A stretch of DNA of 41,779 nt from Pseudomonadota bacterium (GTDB lineage: Bacteria; Desulfobacterota; Desulfobacteria; Desulfobacterales; Desulfolunaceae), in assembly GCA_018818835.1 (NCBI GenBank), contig JAHIRD010000138.1:1-41779 (forward strand), read 5' to 3'. Within the stretch, counting starts at the first letter, position 1. The number at the start of each line of letters is the position of its first letter. A program made the translations under genes and the position numbers. Shown here piece after piece: positions 1 through 8,664 of the stretch. Below the pieces are notes generated by a model. That model worked only from the letters and a program-made list of their open reading frames with translations. It made no database searches and was not told where the DNA came from.

Positions 1-82
1 CCATGGGAATATGGGTCAGGGCCGGATGGAGAGGATGTTTGAATCCAACCAGATGGAGCAGATTGAAAATAAATTCAGTCAT
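1..82 (-). CDS. DUF2231-like membrane protein, N-terminal fragment (cut by window edge)
   Basis: A minus-strand ATG at 82 has a strong ribosome-binding site (AAGGAGGAATTTC before the ATG). It opens a frame that runs off the window after 27 residues. The visible protein begins MTEFIFNLLHLVGF and continues with KHPLHPALTHIPM. The HPxHPxxTHxPxG pattern is typical of the N-terminus of DUF2231-type small membrane proteins, where the motif precedes the first transmembrane helix. Function is unknown; some relatives sit beside heme or Rieske proteins. Identification rests on 27 residues only. A plus-strand reading of the same bases (2-97) also stays open, but it has no visible start and the minus-strand SD is far more convincing. 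Confidence 0.6.
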   Translation of the reverse strand, partial: MTEFIFNLLHLVGFKHPLHPALTHIPM

Positions 83-268
83 GAAATTCCTCCTTAAAAA
101 TAAGACAACTTCTGATACACGAACAGACACAATCAATGCTGGCGGGTTCTGACGAAAAATGGAGAATGATGTGATTTAAATGTAACGAAACGACGTTGGT
201 ACTGTGGCATATAATTTAAATATTATACGTCTTATATAGGAGAGCGTCAAAGATTTTCTATATTCAAA

Positions 269-607
269 TTATTTAACGTACCTGGCATACATAGGTTCAT
301 TGAACCCGATGAGAAGAGTCTTTTCAACAAGAACACTGGGTGCACGTAAGCTTCCACTCCGGCCCATGGCAAGGGTGAGGATCTCCTTTTTGTTTTCAGG
401 GCTTGGCGTCAACGCCACCATCTTCTTCCCTTTGGCGATCACAACATGCTCACAGCCTTTAATCCTGTCCCAGGCCTTGGTTTCATCGATTTTTTCCTTT
501 CGGGCGTCATGAATGTCCGTCTGGCTTCCATGTTCGGCACCAAGAACCTCCTGGGCCTTTGAACAGGACACTCACCCTTTCCTCATGTAGGACCATGCAA
601 TATCCAT
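269..607 (-). CDS. ArsC-like (thioredoxin-fold) selenoprotein, UGA read as Sec
   Basis: The frame starts at ATG 607 behind AGGGAG (6-base spacing) and reads MDIAWSYMRKG, then UGA (572-574), then VSCSKAQEVLG, for 112 residues if UGA is selenocysteine. This gives a U-x-x-C redox motif (Sec12, Cys15) where the arsenate-reductase-like fold carries CxxC. The rest matches ArsC-like family proteins known to occur in Sec and Cys forms: an AKGKK strand, then GRSGSLRAPSVLVEKTLLIG, a cis-Pro-like Ala-Pro and a closing GFNEPMYARYV. It is probably a cytoplasmic thiol or selenol oxidoreductase; the natural substrate is not known, and arsenate reduction should not be assumed. A conventional gene caller would start at GTG 571 and lose the active site. 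It stands alone, downstream of the sensor kinase gene. Confidence 0.85.
549..568 (-). promoter_or_regulatory. Candidate SECIS hairpin of the ArsC-like selenoprotein
   Basis: Immediately downstream of the UGA at 572-574 the mRNA can form a 5-bp stem TCCTG/CAGGA around the 10-base loop TTCAAAGGCC. The loop contains a GG pair, as expected for SelB recognition. The stem lies a few bases nearer the UGA than in fdhF-type elements and is short, so it is supporting evidence and not proof. Confidence 0.45.
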
Positions 608-633
608 ATAAAACTCCCTGAAAAACGTTAAGC

Positions 634-3273
634 TCACCGCCGCAAATGGGCCTTTAAAGCCTCCTGATCCAATACATCCCGAACCCCAGTAACCAGTTCG
701 CGCAAATTAACAGGCTTGTTCATCACGGCCCGCAATCCCATGGACCTGGCCTTGGTCTCAGAAAGATCATCATTAAATCCTGTGCACAAAATCACCGGAA
801 TTCCCGGGCGTATTTCAAAAACATGTTGGATCAACTGGTCCCCTGTCATATGGGGCATGGACATGTCCGTAATAATCATATCATAGGACTCGGGGTTCTC
901 TTTAAACCGTTCCAGTGCCTCTAAAGAGCTCTTATGGGCGTCCACATCATAACCAAATCGTTCAAGAATTTCCTTGACGATATCCACCAGTGATTTTTCA
1001 TCATCCACAAACAAAATCCTCTCCGTACCCCTGGGAAGGTCAGGTATTTGCTGTTTTATTTTCTGGGGAGCGATCTGGGTGGCCGGAATCAGAATGCTGA
1101 CCGTTGTCCCTTTGCCGACTTCACTGTCAATCATAATTTCACCCCCATGCCGCTTGACCAGTCCATGAACAACGGCAAGACCCATGCCCGTGCCTTTACC
1201 GGTTTCTTTGGTGGTGAAATATGGTACAAAAATTTTGTCAATCAAATCCTTTGGAATCCCCTCACCGGTATCTCGCACCGAAAGGCAGACATATTGTCCG
1301 GATTTCAATTTTCTCATGGCCCCTTGGGACTCCCCGTTGATGTTACATTGACTGAGCCTTATGGTGAGAACCCCGCCTCCTTTTTCCATGGCATGGAAGG
1401 CATTGGTGCACAGGTTGATGACAATCTGATGAATCTGGGTGGTATTGGCCATCACCGGGGGGAGATGTTCTTCTTCCGAATAACGAATTTCAATACTTTT
1501 GGGAATGGAAGAACGAATCAGGTTGACGGTTTCCTTGACCACATGGGTGATCTGACTGGGCTCTTTACTGTCATCATCGGATTTCCTGCTGAAATTCAAC
1601 AGTTGTTTGACAACACCCTTGGCTCTGTTGCTGGCAATCAAAATTTCCGATAGATTTAACCAGGCCGGGCTGTCATCGGGAATCCACTGTATTGCCAGTT
1701 CAGCATTACCCAGGATAATACCCAGAATATTATTAAAATCATGGGCGACACCTCCGGCCAGTGTGCCAATGGCTTCCATCTTATGGGCATGTTTCAACTG
1801 CTCTTCCAGTTGACGCATTTCTGTCACATCAATGGTGGTGGCGGAAAAAAACAACGTTTTATCATTCTTGTCTTGAATCAAATTTTCATTCATCAGAGTG
1901 GGAAACACAGTACCATCTTTTTTTACATGCGGCACCAGCTCTGCAGAATAATGCCCCTTTTCCAAGAGGATTTTTGCCAATTCCTGAGTCCGTTCCTTCT
2001 GATCTTCGGGATACACGATGGAAATATGCTTTCCCGTAAGCTCTTCGGATCGATACCCATGCATGCGACAGAAACACTCATTGGTGTAGCTCAAAAACCC
2101 GTTGGAATCCACAATGGATGCACCAAAATTCGCTCTGTCTGTAATTGTTTTGAATTTGGTCATGCCATTTTCATAAAGGCGCCGTTGGGTGGTGTCGATG
2201 ATAATACAGTATATGGTCAGCTCCTCATCGCACATCACAGGCTTGGAAAACAGCTGGACCCACTTTTCCTCACCATCACGGGTTAGGGCTCGGACTTCCA
2301 CCGAATCCCCGATCCCCTTCAGGTTGGCTTTGTATAGATTGTCCGCAATATGAACATCGTCAGGATGAAAAAGAGAAAAAATCGATTTACCCTCAAAGGC
2401 AAGAAACTCCCTGCCTGAATATCCATAAATTTTTGAGAGGCCCTCATTGGTAAAAATCATTTTTCCATCCCGAATAATGCATATCCCGATGATGGCCTGC
2501 TCGGCAAAGGTCCTGAACCGTCGTTCGCTTTTTCTCAGCTCCCCCTCAACCCGTTCCTGTTCATCAATATAATAATTGATAGCGTTCCGTAAATTATCAA
2601 TGGTTGAAACCACCTCGTCAAGTTCATCCCGTTTGGAACTTTTGGGTTTTTTGCGATTCAAATTCAGGGGGGTATCAAAGGTTTCGAGGTTTACCTGACG
2701 CATATAGCCTGCCAGATCGATCAGATGCCGGGTGACCATATGATGCATGATAAAAAGGATGAAAAAGGACACGAAAAATGTCTTGATACCCTGTGCCGTG
2801 AGAATCACGAGGATACGCTTGAAAAGACGGTTGTAGACCCCCTTGAGATCCGCTTCCACATAGAGGGTTCCAATATCGCGTATAATATACCCGTTATTGT
2901 ACACCATATCAAAGATGCGAGACTTGTGAAGATTTGACACCGGCGGAATCCCTGCCCGATAGACAGCCTCCCCCCCTTCACGGATTTCCATATAAATGAT
3001 ATCCCGAAGGCTCAAGGCATTGTTCATCTGGATACCGATCTGCTCGTCATCAAGTTTCCACAGGCTATTGACAAGACTCCCCAGATGACTGTGTTCAATC
3101 TGGTCCAACTGGGAATCCACAAAGCCCAGATCTCCCTTGAACTCAATATACAACTGAACACTTGTATCAATCAAGGTCATCACGGAGCTGAATATCAGGA
3201 TAGCGAGCAGTTGTTTCCTGGCAAGTGGGCTCCTAAAGCCCTTTTTCATATTCTCAATGATTTGTTTTATCAT
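634..3273 (-). CDS. Membrane-bound hybrid sensor histidine kinase, PAS-PAS-HisKA-HATPase-receiver
   Basis: An 879-residue hybrid sensor kinase. TM1 lies at about residues 20-42, followed by a periplasmic domain of about 110 residues and TM2 at about 155-180. Then come a juxtamembrane HAMP-like or coiled linker (to about 250), PAS1 (about 255-365) and PAS2 (about 375-490). HisKA has the phospho-acceptor His near 511 in GGVAHDFNN. The ATPase shows its N box ([10 protein letters not shown]), G1 (DTGEGIP) and G2 ([13 protein letters not shown]). A C-terminal receiver has the acidic start VDDE, the phospho-Asp near 803 in IITDMSMP, and the Thr/Lys switch positions CTG and NKP. No DNA-binding output domain is fused, so signalling probably passes to an unlinked phosphotransfer protein or regulator. 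The ligand is unknown. Start ATG 3273 has only a weak SD. Confidence 0.93.
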   Translation of the reverse strand: MIKQIIENMKKGFRSPLARKQLLAILIFSSVMTLIDTSVQLYIEFKGDLGFVDSQLDQIEHSHLGSLVNSLWKLDDEQIGIQMNNALSLRDIIYMEIREGGEAVYRAGIPPVSNLHKSRIFDMVYNNGYIIRDIGTLYVEADLKGVYNRLFKRILVILTAQGIKTFFVSFFILFIMHHMVTRHLIDLAGYMRQVNLETFDTPLNLNRKKPKSSKRDELDEVVSTIDNLRNAINYYIDEQERVEGELRKSERRFRTFAEQAIIGICIIRDGKMIFTNEGLSKIYGYSGREFLAFEGKSIFSLFHPDDVHIADNLYKANLKGIGDSVEVRALTRDGEEKWVQLFSKPVMCDEELTIYCIIIDTTQRRLYENGMTKFKTITDRANFGASIVDSNGFLSYTNECFCRMHGYRSEELTGKHISIVYPEDQKERTQELAKILLEKGHYSAELVPHVKKDGTVFPTLMNENLIQDKNDKTLFFSATTIDVTEMRQLEEQLKHAHKMEAIGTLAGGVAHDFNNILGIILGNAELAIQWIPDDSPAWLNLSEILIASNRAKGVVKQLLNFSRKSDDDSKEPSQITHVVKETVNLIRSSIPKSIEIRYSEEEHLPPVMANTTQIHQIVINLCTNAFHAMEKGGGVLTIRLSQCNINGESQGAMRKLKSGQYVCLSVRDTGEGIPKDLIDKIFVPYFTTKETGKGTGMGLAVVHGLVKRHGGEIMIDSEVGKGTTVSILIPATQIAPQKIKQQIPDLPRGTERILFVDDEKSLVDIVKEILERFGYDVDAHKSSLEALERFKENPESYDMIITDMSMPHMTGDQLIQHVFEIRPGIPVILCTGFNDDLSETKARSMGLRAVMNKPVNLRELVTGVRDVLDQEALKAHLRR

Positions 3274-3710
3274 AACAACTCTGAACTAAACACGTACACA
3301 ATGGTCTATCTCAAAAGGAATAGCTTGTTCCAAAAAATCCGGTTGTCACAATCAATAAAGAACAGTAACCGGGGTCAACGCATACGTAAGGATTTATAAT
3401 CTATATATTAAGCAACTCTTATTTTCACTACATATTCATCTTTTACATGCCATGTCAAACAGCTTGTTACAATTTTCAAAAAAATCGGATATCTAAAGTT
3501 TTTTCATTGCCTTCAATCACACTGAAAAAGTTGCCATTCCCATGGGCAACCCAACTGGAATCTTTTTTTCATTGAGAGACTGTGATACTATAATTTAATG
3601 TCTGACCCATGCATGGGTTTAGTTTAACTCATGCCACCTATTTTATAATTACCATACAATCACACAAACACATAACCAGCTCATACCAAAGCTATTTCTG
3701 AGGAGGACAT
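3274..3710. other. Divergent intergenic region between the kinase and citrate synthase
   Basis: This 437-bp AT-rich spacer between divergent genes contains no credible ORF; an in-frame-looking stretch near 3300-3399 is a shadow. The right-hand end carries the likely citrate synthase promoter and a palindrome, listed separately. Confidence 0.6.
3566..3618 (+). promoter_or_regulatory. Putative citrate synthase promoter with overlapping palindromic operator
   Basis: A -10 match TATAAT at 3589-3594 lies 17 bp after a TTTTCA -35-like hexamer (3566-3571). Directly downstream, where transcription would begin, is the perfect 14-bp palindrome ACCCATGCATGGGT (3605-3618). A dimeric repressor site over the start would fit this arrangement. 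The regulator is unknown and the assignment is inferred from position only. Confidence 0.4.
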
Positions 3711-4889
3711 ATGCCTGATAAAACAATCATCAATACCGGACTTCGTGGCGTCACCATCGCCAGCACTAAAATCAGTGATGTAGACGGCGCCATAGGCAGA
3801 CTGGTCTACCGCGGCTATCTGGCCAAGGACCTTGCGGAAAAAGTCACCTTTGAAGAAGTCATTCACCTTCTGCTTTATGAAAAACTCCCCAACCGAAATG
3901 AACTTGCCAATCTAAAAAAAAACATTCATAACCACAGCCATTTGCCCGACTCCATCATTGCTGCCATGAAAACGTTTCCCAAGGATTCCCTGCCCATGGA
4001 TGTGCTTCAGTCAGTTATCCCCATGCTGGCCCACCATGACCCCTTTGTTAAAAAAACCATCACCCGTGACATGGCCCTTGAAATAGGGATCAACCTCATT
4101 GCCAAGATGTCGTCCATCGTTGCTGCCTGGGAACGAATCAGAAAAGGCCTGGCCCCGGTCATGGCAGCCCCTGAAATGTCCCACGCCGCCAATTTCATTT
4201 ACATGATGAAAGGGAAAAAACCTGACAAGGACATTGCACATTTCATGGACACAGCCCTGGTGCTCCATGCCGAGCATTCCTTTAACGCCTCCACCTTCGC
4301 TGCCCGTGAAGTGGCGTCCACTCGGGCCCACATGTATGCAGCCATCACTGCGGCCATCGGATCCCTTTCCGGAGAACTTCACGGCGGAGCAAACACCAGG
4401 GTCATGGAAATGCTCAAGAAAATTGGCTCTCTGGACAACGTGGATGGTTATGTGGAAAATGAACTCAAAGCCGGACGAAAAGTCATGGGATTGGGCCATG
4501 CTGTGTACAAAGTAGATGACCCCAGGGCACTGGTCCTGGCCCCCATGTCCAAAAAAATGGGTGAAAAATCAGGCGAAACAAAATGGTACGAGATATCTGC
4601 CAAACTTGAAAAATGCGCCAAAGACGCCTTCCTCAAAGAAAAGAACATGGAAATCTTTGTCAATGTTGATTACTACAGCGCATCCCTGTATTACTCCATG
4701 GGCATTCCCATGGATTTTTTCACCCCGGTATTTGCCATATCACGTATCTCTGGGTGGGTTGCCCATGTGATTGAAGAGCAGTTTGCAGAAGCCGCACCCC
4801 AACCCGTGCTTTACCGGCCCGAATCCGAATACGTTGGTGAGTATTGCGGCCCCAACGTCTGTACCTACGAAGAAATCGACGAGAGATAA
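3711..4889 (+). CDS. gltA: Citrate synthase
   Basis: Condenses acetyl-CoA with oxaloacetate to citrate, the entry step of the oxidative TCA cycle used by complete-oxidising sulfate reducers. The 392-residue length fits the short Si-type/2-methylcitrate synthase group. Visible family motifs are SGELHGGAN (first catalytic His), MGLGHAVYKVDDPRA (second His) and NVDYYSASLYYSMGIP (catalytic Asp). The C-terminal SGWVAHVIEE helix is where the CoA/citrate-binding Arg region usually lies. The start is set by GAGGAGGACAT directly before ATG. It is monocistronic, with a palindrome-containing promoter upstream and a 14-bp hairpin downstream. 2-methylcitrate synthase activity cannot be excluded from sequence, but no prp genes are nearby. 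Confidence 0.93.
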   Translation: MPDKTIINTGLRGVTIASTKISDVDGAIGRLVYRGYLAKDLAEKVTFEEVIHLLLYEKLPNRNELANLKKNIHNHSHLPDSIIAAMKTFPKDSLPMDVLQSVIPMLAHHDPFVKKTITRDMALEIGINLIAKMSSIVAAWERIRKGLAPVMAAPEMSHAANFIYMMKGKKPDKDIAHFMDTALVLHAEHSFNASTFAAREVASTRAHMYAAITAAIGSLSGELHGGANTRVMEMLKKIGSLDNVDGYVENELKAGRKVMGLGHAVYKVDDPRALVLAPMSKKMGEKSGETKWYEISAKLEKCAKDAFLKEKNMEIFVNVDYYSASLYYSMGIPMDFFTPVFAISRISGWVAHVIEEQFAEAAPQPVLYRPESEYVGEYCGPNVCTYEEIDER

Positions 4890-4890
4890 T

Positions 4891-4932
4891 TGATGTCGTC
4901 GTAAAAAGCCCCCATGCAGCGTTATCGTGTTT
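4891..4932. repeat. Decayed end of the MITE-like repeat (partial copy)
   Basis: The segment beginning TGATGTCGTCGTAAAAAG and running through GCGTTATCGTGTTTA aligns base for base, with a few mismatches, to the reverse complement of the right end of the element at 8482-8643. Homology stops at about 4932, so this is one terminal arm of about 42 bp. Confidence 0.7.
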
Positions 4933-4962
4933 ATGGACTCACGTTTTTGTGAGTCCATAAAC
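4929..4962 (+). terminator. Perfect 14-bp hairpin downstream of citrate synthase
   Basis: A perfect stem GTTTATGGACTCAC with its reverse complement encloses the 6-base loop GTTTTT. It starts 40 bp after the citrate synthase stop. No U-tract follows, so termination may be weak; it could instead be a mobile-repeat remnant, because it abuts the partial MITE arm. Confidence 0.5.
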
Positions 4963-5110
4963 ATAAAAATCATAAGTCCCATAACTCCCATAAGTCCCAT
5001 TCCCATCCAACCCCAAAAAAAACCAGAGCCCCAATCTATCCTTCACACCTGAAAGCCCACCCTCCCCTTAAAAAACCAACAAAGCGCAAGCAAAAAGCCC
5101 CCCCATGTGT
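4963..5110. repeat. Low-complexity CATAAGTCCCATAAC-type spacer
   Basis: Degenerate tandem units of the form CATAAGTCCCATAACTCC, mainly at 4968-5006, followed by C-rich and A-rich sequence without ORFs. The same sequence style recurs at 27303-27370. Confidence 0.55.
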
Positions 5111-5155
5111 ATATTGACAATGCATAGAACATGTGTTAGCAAACATTTGGAATTT

Positions 5156-5185
5156 TTGGTTGGTATTATCCATTTTTTCTATAAT
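5156..5185 (+). promoter_or_regulatory. Candidate promoter of the formate dehydrogenase gene
   Basis: TTGGTT (5156-5161) and TATAAT (5180-5185) are separated by 18 bp, about 75 bp upstream of the fdhA ATG. A second possible -35, TTGACA, is at 5114-5119 but lacks a good -10. No sigma-54 motif was seen here. Confidence 0.35.
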
Positions 5186-5260
5186 TAAACACATATTAAG
5201 GCGTAAACAACCTTAAAATAACTTATAATAACTCCATACACGTTTAAGGAGAATGAGTCC

Positions 5261-7960
5261 ATGAGCGAAAACCTGTTAGTCATCGATGGCCAGGAGGTTA
5301 TGTTCGAGCCTGGTCAGACGATTCTTGAGGCCGCGGAAAAGGTAGGTATCGATATCCCCACACTCTGCCATCTCAAGGGAACCACACCCACTGGCGCCTG
5401 CAGGATCTGCATGGTGGAGGTTGAGGGAGCCCGGACCCTGATGGCGGCCTGCACTGTCCCTGCGGCCAAGGGAATGGTGGTTCAAACCGAATCAGCCACT
5501 GTGGTCCGGTCACGTAAAACAACCATTGAACTGATGCTGGCATCGGGCAGACACGATGACTGCCTTGTCTGTCCGGCCTCCGGAGATTGCAGACTTCAGG
5601 AACTGGCCTATCGATACAAAGTCAAAAGTGCTCGTTTTCCTGAAACCTTCACAGAGTATCCCATGGAAACGGTCAATCCTTTGATCGTCCGGAACTTCGC
5701 AAAATGTATCCTCTGCGGCCGTTGTGTTCAAGCCTGCCGCGACGTCCAGGTCAACGATGCCATTGATTTCGGTTACCGGGGTGCTACGACCAAAATCGTC
5801 GCCAAGGGTGACATGGCCCTCAAAGATTCGGACTGCGTGTTCTGCGGCCAGTGCATCCAGGCCTGCCCCGTAGGCGCTCTTGTTCCCAAGGATGCCTGGA
5901 AAAAACCCAGGGTCTGTGAAACAGAGCAGATCCGGACCACCTGTCCCTATTGCGGTGTGGGATGCCAGCAGATTCTCCATGTAAAAAACAAGAAGATCGT
6001 CCAGATTTCCGCCGCAGAAAACGCTGAGCCCAACCAGGGACGACTCTGTGTCAAAGGTCGTTTTGGTTACGATTTTATCCATTCTGATGAACGACTCAAA
6101 ACACCGTTGATTAAAAAAGACGGGGTATTCCATGAAGCCACCTGGGATGAAGCCCTGGATCTGGTGGCCAGTAAATTCACCCAGATCATAAAGGATCACG
6201 GCCCTGACGCCGTTGCCGGCGTAAGCTGTGCCCGAAGCATCAATGAAGATTCCTATCAGATGCAGAAATTATTCAGGGGGGTGTTTAAAACCAATAACAT
6301 TGATCATTGCGCCCGCACCTGACATGCTCCCACTGTGGCCGGTCTGGCCACCACATTTGGTTCAGGAGCAATGACCAATTCATTTAAAGAGTTCAAACAC
6401 GCCAAGATGTTCTTTGTCATCGGTTCAAACATGACCGAGGCCCACCCGGTTGCTGCGACCTATGTCAAAAACGCAGTGCGAAGCGGGGCCAAGCTGATCG
6501 TGGTGGACCCGAGAAAACACAAGCTGGCAGAATTTGCCGATCTCCATGTCCCCATCAAGGTGGGGTCGGACATCGCCTTTCTCAATGCCCTCATGTATGT
6601 TCTGATCAAAGAAGATCTCTATGACAAGGACTTTGTCACGAATCACACGGAGAATTTCGAGGCCCTCAAAGAGGTGGTGATGGCTTATCCTCCGGAACGT
6701 GCATCCGATATCTGCGGTGTTTCGAGTGAAACCATTGTCGAAACGGCCCGCTTGGCCGCGTCCATCAAACCCATGATGCTCTGCTATACCCTGGGCATTA
6801 CCGAGCATTCCTGTGGACGCAACAACGTGGTCAGCGTGGCCAATCTCCAGATGCTCCTGGGCAACATGGGCATGGAAATGGGCGGCGTAAACCCCTTGAG
6901 AGGCCAGAACAATGTCCAGGGTGCCTGCGACATGGGGGCTCTGCCCAATGTATTCCCCGGATATCAACAGGTGGTGAACCCCGATGCACGCAAAAAGTTC
7001 GAAGAGGCCTGGGGCGTTGATAATCTTCCGGACAAAAACGGATTGATGATCCCCCAGATGATGGACAAACTGGTCACGGGTGAGGTCAAGGCATTCTATA
7101 TTTTCGGAGAAAATCTCGCCAACACCGAGCCGGACATCCGTAAAGTGGAACACGAGCTTTCAAGCGCCGAGTTTCTGGTCTGCCAGGATATTTTCGAAAA
7201 CGAGACCACCCGGTTCGCCCATGTGGTGTTACCTGCAGCGGCCTGGAGTGAAAATGACGGAACCTTCACCAACAGTGAACGCCGTGTAAGCCGTGTCCGG
7301 ACAGCCTGTCCTCCCCCGGGAATTGCCAAACCCAACTGGTGGATCTTCCGGGAAATTGCCAAACGCATGGGCCAGACTTGGCCCTCTCAAAGTGCCAAGG
7401 AATTGTGGGACAATGAAATTTCTGTCCTGGCACCCTCTTTGGGCGGCATCAAGTACAGAAGAATCGAACTAGACGGTCTTCAGTGGCCCTGTCCCACTGA
7501 AGAGCATCCCGGCACATCCTTTCTTCACAAGGGCGGTCAATTCACCTCGGGCAAGGGACATTTCACCCCGGCTGAATGGACCCCCCCGGCCGAGGTTCCC
7601 AATGCAGACTATCCCTATGTTCTAAGCACAGGTCGCCGTCTGTATCATTACCATACAAGGACACAGACCGGCCGGACGCCAGGTCTCAACGAACTCCTGG
7701 GTGAGGAAACCGCGGATATTTCCATCAGTGACGCCCGGAAATTGGGCATCTCCAACGGAGAAACCATCCGCCTGTCTTCACGGCGGGGGTCTATTTCCCT
7801 CAAGGCACGGGTAACCCAAGAAGTTCCGGAAAACATGGTCTGGATGGCTTTCCATTTCAGGGATGCCAATGCCAATTGGCTGACCAATCCAGCCTTTGAT
7901 CCCTATACGTTAACGGCAGAGTACAAAGCCTGTGCCGTCAAGATTGAAAAGATGGTTTAA
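5261..7960 (+). CDS. fdhA: Selenocysteine-containing formate dehydrogenase, NuoG-like N-terminus
   Basis: Oxidises formate to CO2, or reduces CO2 at the head of the methyl branch of the Wood-Ljungdahl pathway. It is 899 residues long if UGA 6320-6322 is read as Sec354, in the context CARTUHAPTVAGL, the FdhF-type active-site motif. Domains in order: a 2Fe-2S ferredoxin domain (Cys near 38-65, CHLKGTTPTGACRIC), a His/Cys NuoG-type cluster site (HDDCLVCPASGDC, about 97-110) and two 4Fe-4S sites (CILCGRCVQAC; CVFCGQCIQACPVGA). Next come a 4Fe-4S site in front of the molybdopterin domain (TCPYCGVGC), the Mo/W-bisPGD catalytic domain, and a C-terminal molydopterin dinucleotide-binding domain. No twin-arginine signal is present, so the enzyme is cytoplasmic. 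No diaphorase or electron-transfer subunit gene lies beside it, so the partner is encoded elsewhere. The start follows AAGGAG. The gene ends at a strong terminator. Confidence 0.95.
6335..6351 (+). promoter_or_regulatory. SECIS element of formate dehydrogenase
   Basis: Twelve bases after the UGA (6320-6322) lies a perfect 6-bp stem GTGGCC/GGCCAC closing the five-base loop GGTCT. Loop sequence and distance match the classic E. coli fdhF SECIS bound by SelB. This strongly supports Sec insertion over a frameshift or nonsense mutation. Confidence 0.9.
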
Positions 7961-7989
7961 CATCGATTCATAAAACATGACCCATAAAA

Positions 7990-8025
7990 AACCCGAAACA
8001 AGATAACCTTGTTTCGGGTTTTTTT
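7990..8025 (+). terminator. Rho-independent terminator after fdhA
   Basis: A 13-bp perfect stem AACCCGAAACAAG with its complement, loop ATAAC, followed by a run of T. It lies 30 bp after the fdhA stop. The A-tract on the left arm could let it also serve the small minus-strand gene at 8099-8284. Confidence 0.93.
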
Positions 8026-8098
8026 CCCATGAAATTCATGATGTTTTCGATAATACGACCCATGAGCCATGCTGATGGATCATTAATGACAGATGCAG

Positions 8099-8284
8099 CT
8101 ACTTATTTGGGCCAAAGGGGGAATCATTCCCGCTACCATCGGGAACACCATCACCTGAATTTGGTGCTGGCCCGTTGGGTCCGCTTTCATAGACCCTGCC
8201 CGTGTTTACTGAAAAATCCGAGGCCACAGCCACATGTGAAACAGTCAGCATCACAAGGATCAAAACCGATATAAAACGTTTCAT
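8099..8284 (-). CDS. Small secreted glycine/proline/asparagine-rich protein
   Basis: A 61-residue protein, start ATG 8284 set by GGAGG five bases upstream. Residues 1-21 form a clear Sec signal peptide (MKRFISVLILVMLTVSHVAVA), with likely cleavage after AVA-SD. The mature 40-residue tail is disordered and rich in Gly, Pro, Asn and Asp (GPNGPAPNSGDGVPDGSGND). The DGVPDGSG part resembles calcium-binding Asp/Gly repeats, but one unit cannot define a site. No function recognised; I have an impression that similar tiny exported proteins occur in related sulfate reducers. Confidence 0.6.
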   Translation of the reverse strand: MKRFISVLILVMLTVSHVAVASDFSVNTGRVYESGPNGPAPNSGDGVPDGSGNDSPFGPNK

Positions 8285-8420
8285 GATATCCTCCATCGTT
8301 AAAGGTTACCCTGATGTTGGTGCATCAGAGATCGTTGGGATTGATACATGAAATATTAACGTGGGACATGGGAAAATGTTACAATCAAATTAACAAAACC
8401 AAAAATAATTATTTAAAAAA

Positions 8421-8471
8421 GCGAACGTTCGCTATTTTTTATTTGACATGATTTTAATGATACGGTATTTG
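8421..8471 (+). promoter_or_regulatory. 12-bp palindrome GCGAACGTTCGC next to a sigma-70-like promoter
   Basis: The perfect palindrome GCGAACGTTCGC (8421-8432) sits 10 bp upstream of TTGACA (8443-8448), with TATTTG 17 bp further (8466-8471). It is the only good promoter candidate for the sigma-54 activator at 8665, although the MITE-like element lies between. The palindrome resembles TetR/AcrR-type operators; the regulator is unknown. Confidence 0.35.
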
Positions 8472-8481
8472 TTAAGACAAT

Positions 8482-8643
8482 AAATTTGATGAACTCGTAA
8501 AAAGTCGACGGATGGCTATGGAAAAAGGTCCATAGGCAAGGCATAGTGTTTGGCCGGGCGTGAAGGCATACATGTAGTATGTCGAACGTCCGGCTAAACA
8601 CTATAACGCCGTATATGGGACTTTTTACGACGCCATCAAATTT
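8482..8643. repeat. MITE-like inverted-repeat element, complete copy (~160 bp)
   Basis: The ends are AAATTTGATGAACTCGTAAA at the left and the near-complement ending ACGACGCCATCAAATTT at the right, so the terminal inverted repeats exceed 20 bp with a few mismatches. Inside are further paired arms (ATAGTGTTTGGCCGG against CCGGCTAAACACTAT) and a central GCATAC/GTATG hairpin, so the whole unit can fold into one long cruciform. It has no ORF. Related arms occur at 4891-4932 and 19237-19261. It lies between promoter-like sequence and the activator gene and could affect its expression. Confidence 0.8.
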
Positions 8644-8664
8644 GACATTTACCAGGAAAAGGCC

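Noticed and set aside
2-97. Plus-strand open frame at the left edge as the C-terminus of a Met-rich protein
   Set aside because: The opposite strand has a strong SD, ATG and a recognisable HPLHPALTHIP motif over the same bases.
1048-1653. 201-aa plus-strand frame opposite the sensor kinase
   Set aside because: It is antisense to the kinase HATPase region, with no SD or recognisable domain.
6320-6322. Stop codon splitting formate dehydrogenase, as if a pseudogene
   Set aside because: The UGA is in the exact Sec context and is followed by a consensus SECIS, so the gene is intact.
8482-8643. Rho-independent terminator or riboswitch upstream of the activator
   Set aside because: Size, terminal inverted repeats and related copies elsewhere in the window fit a MITE-like element better.
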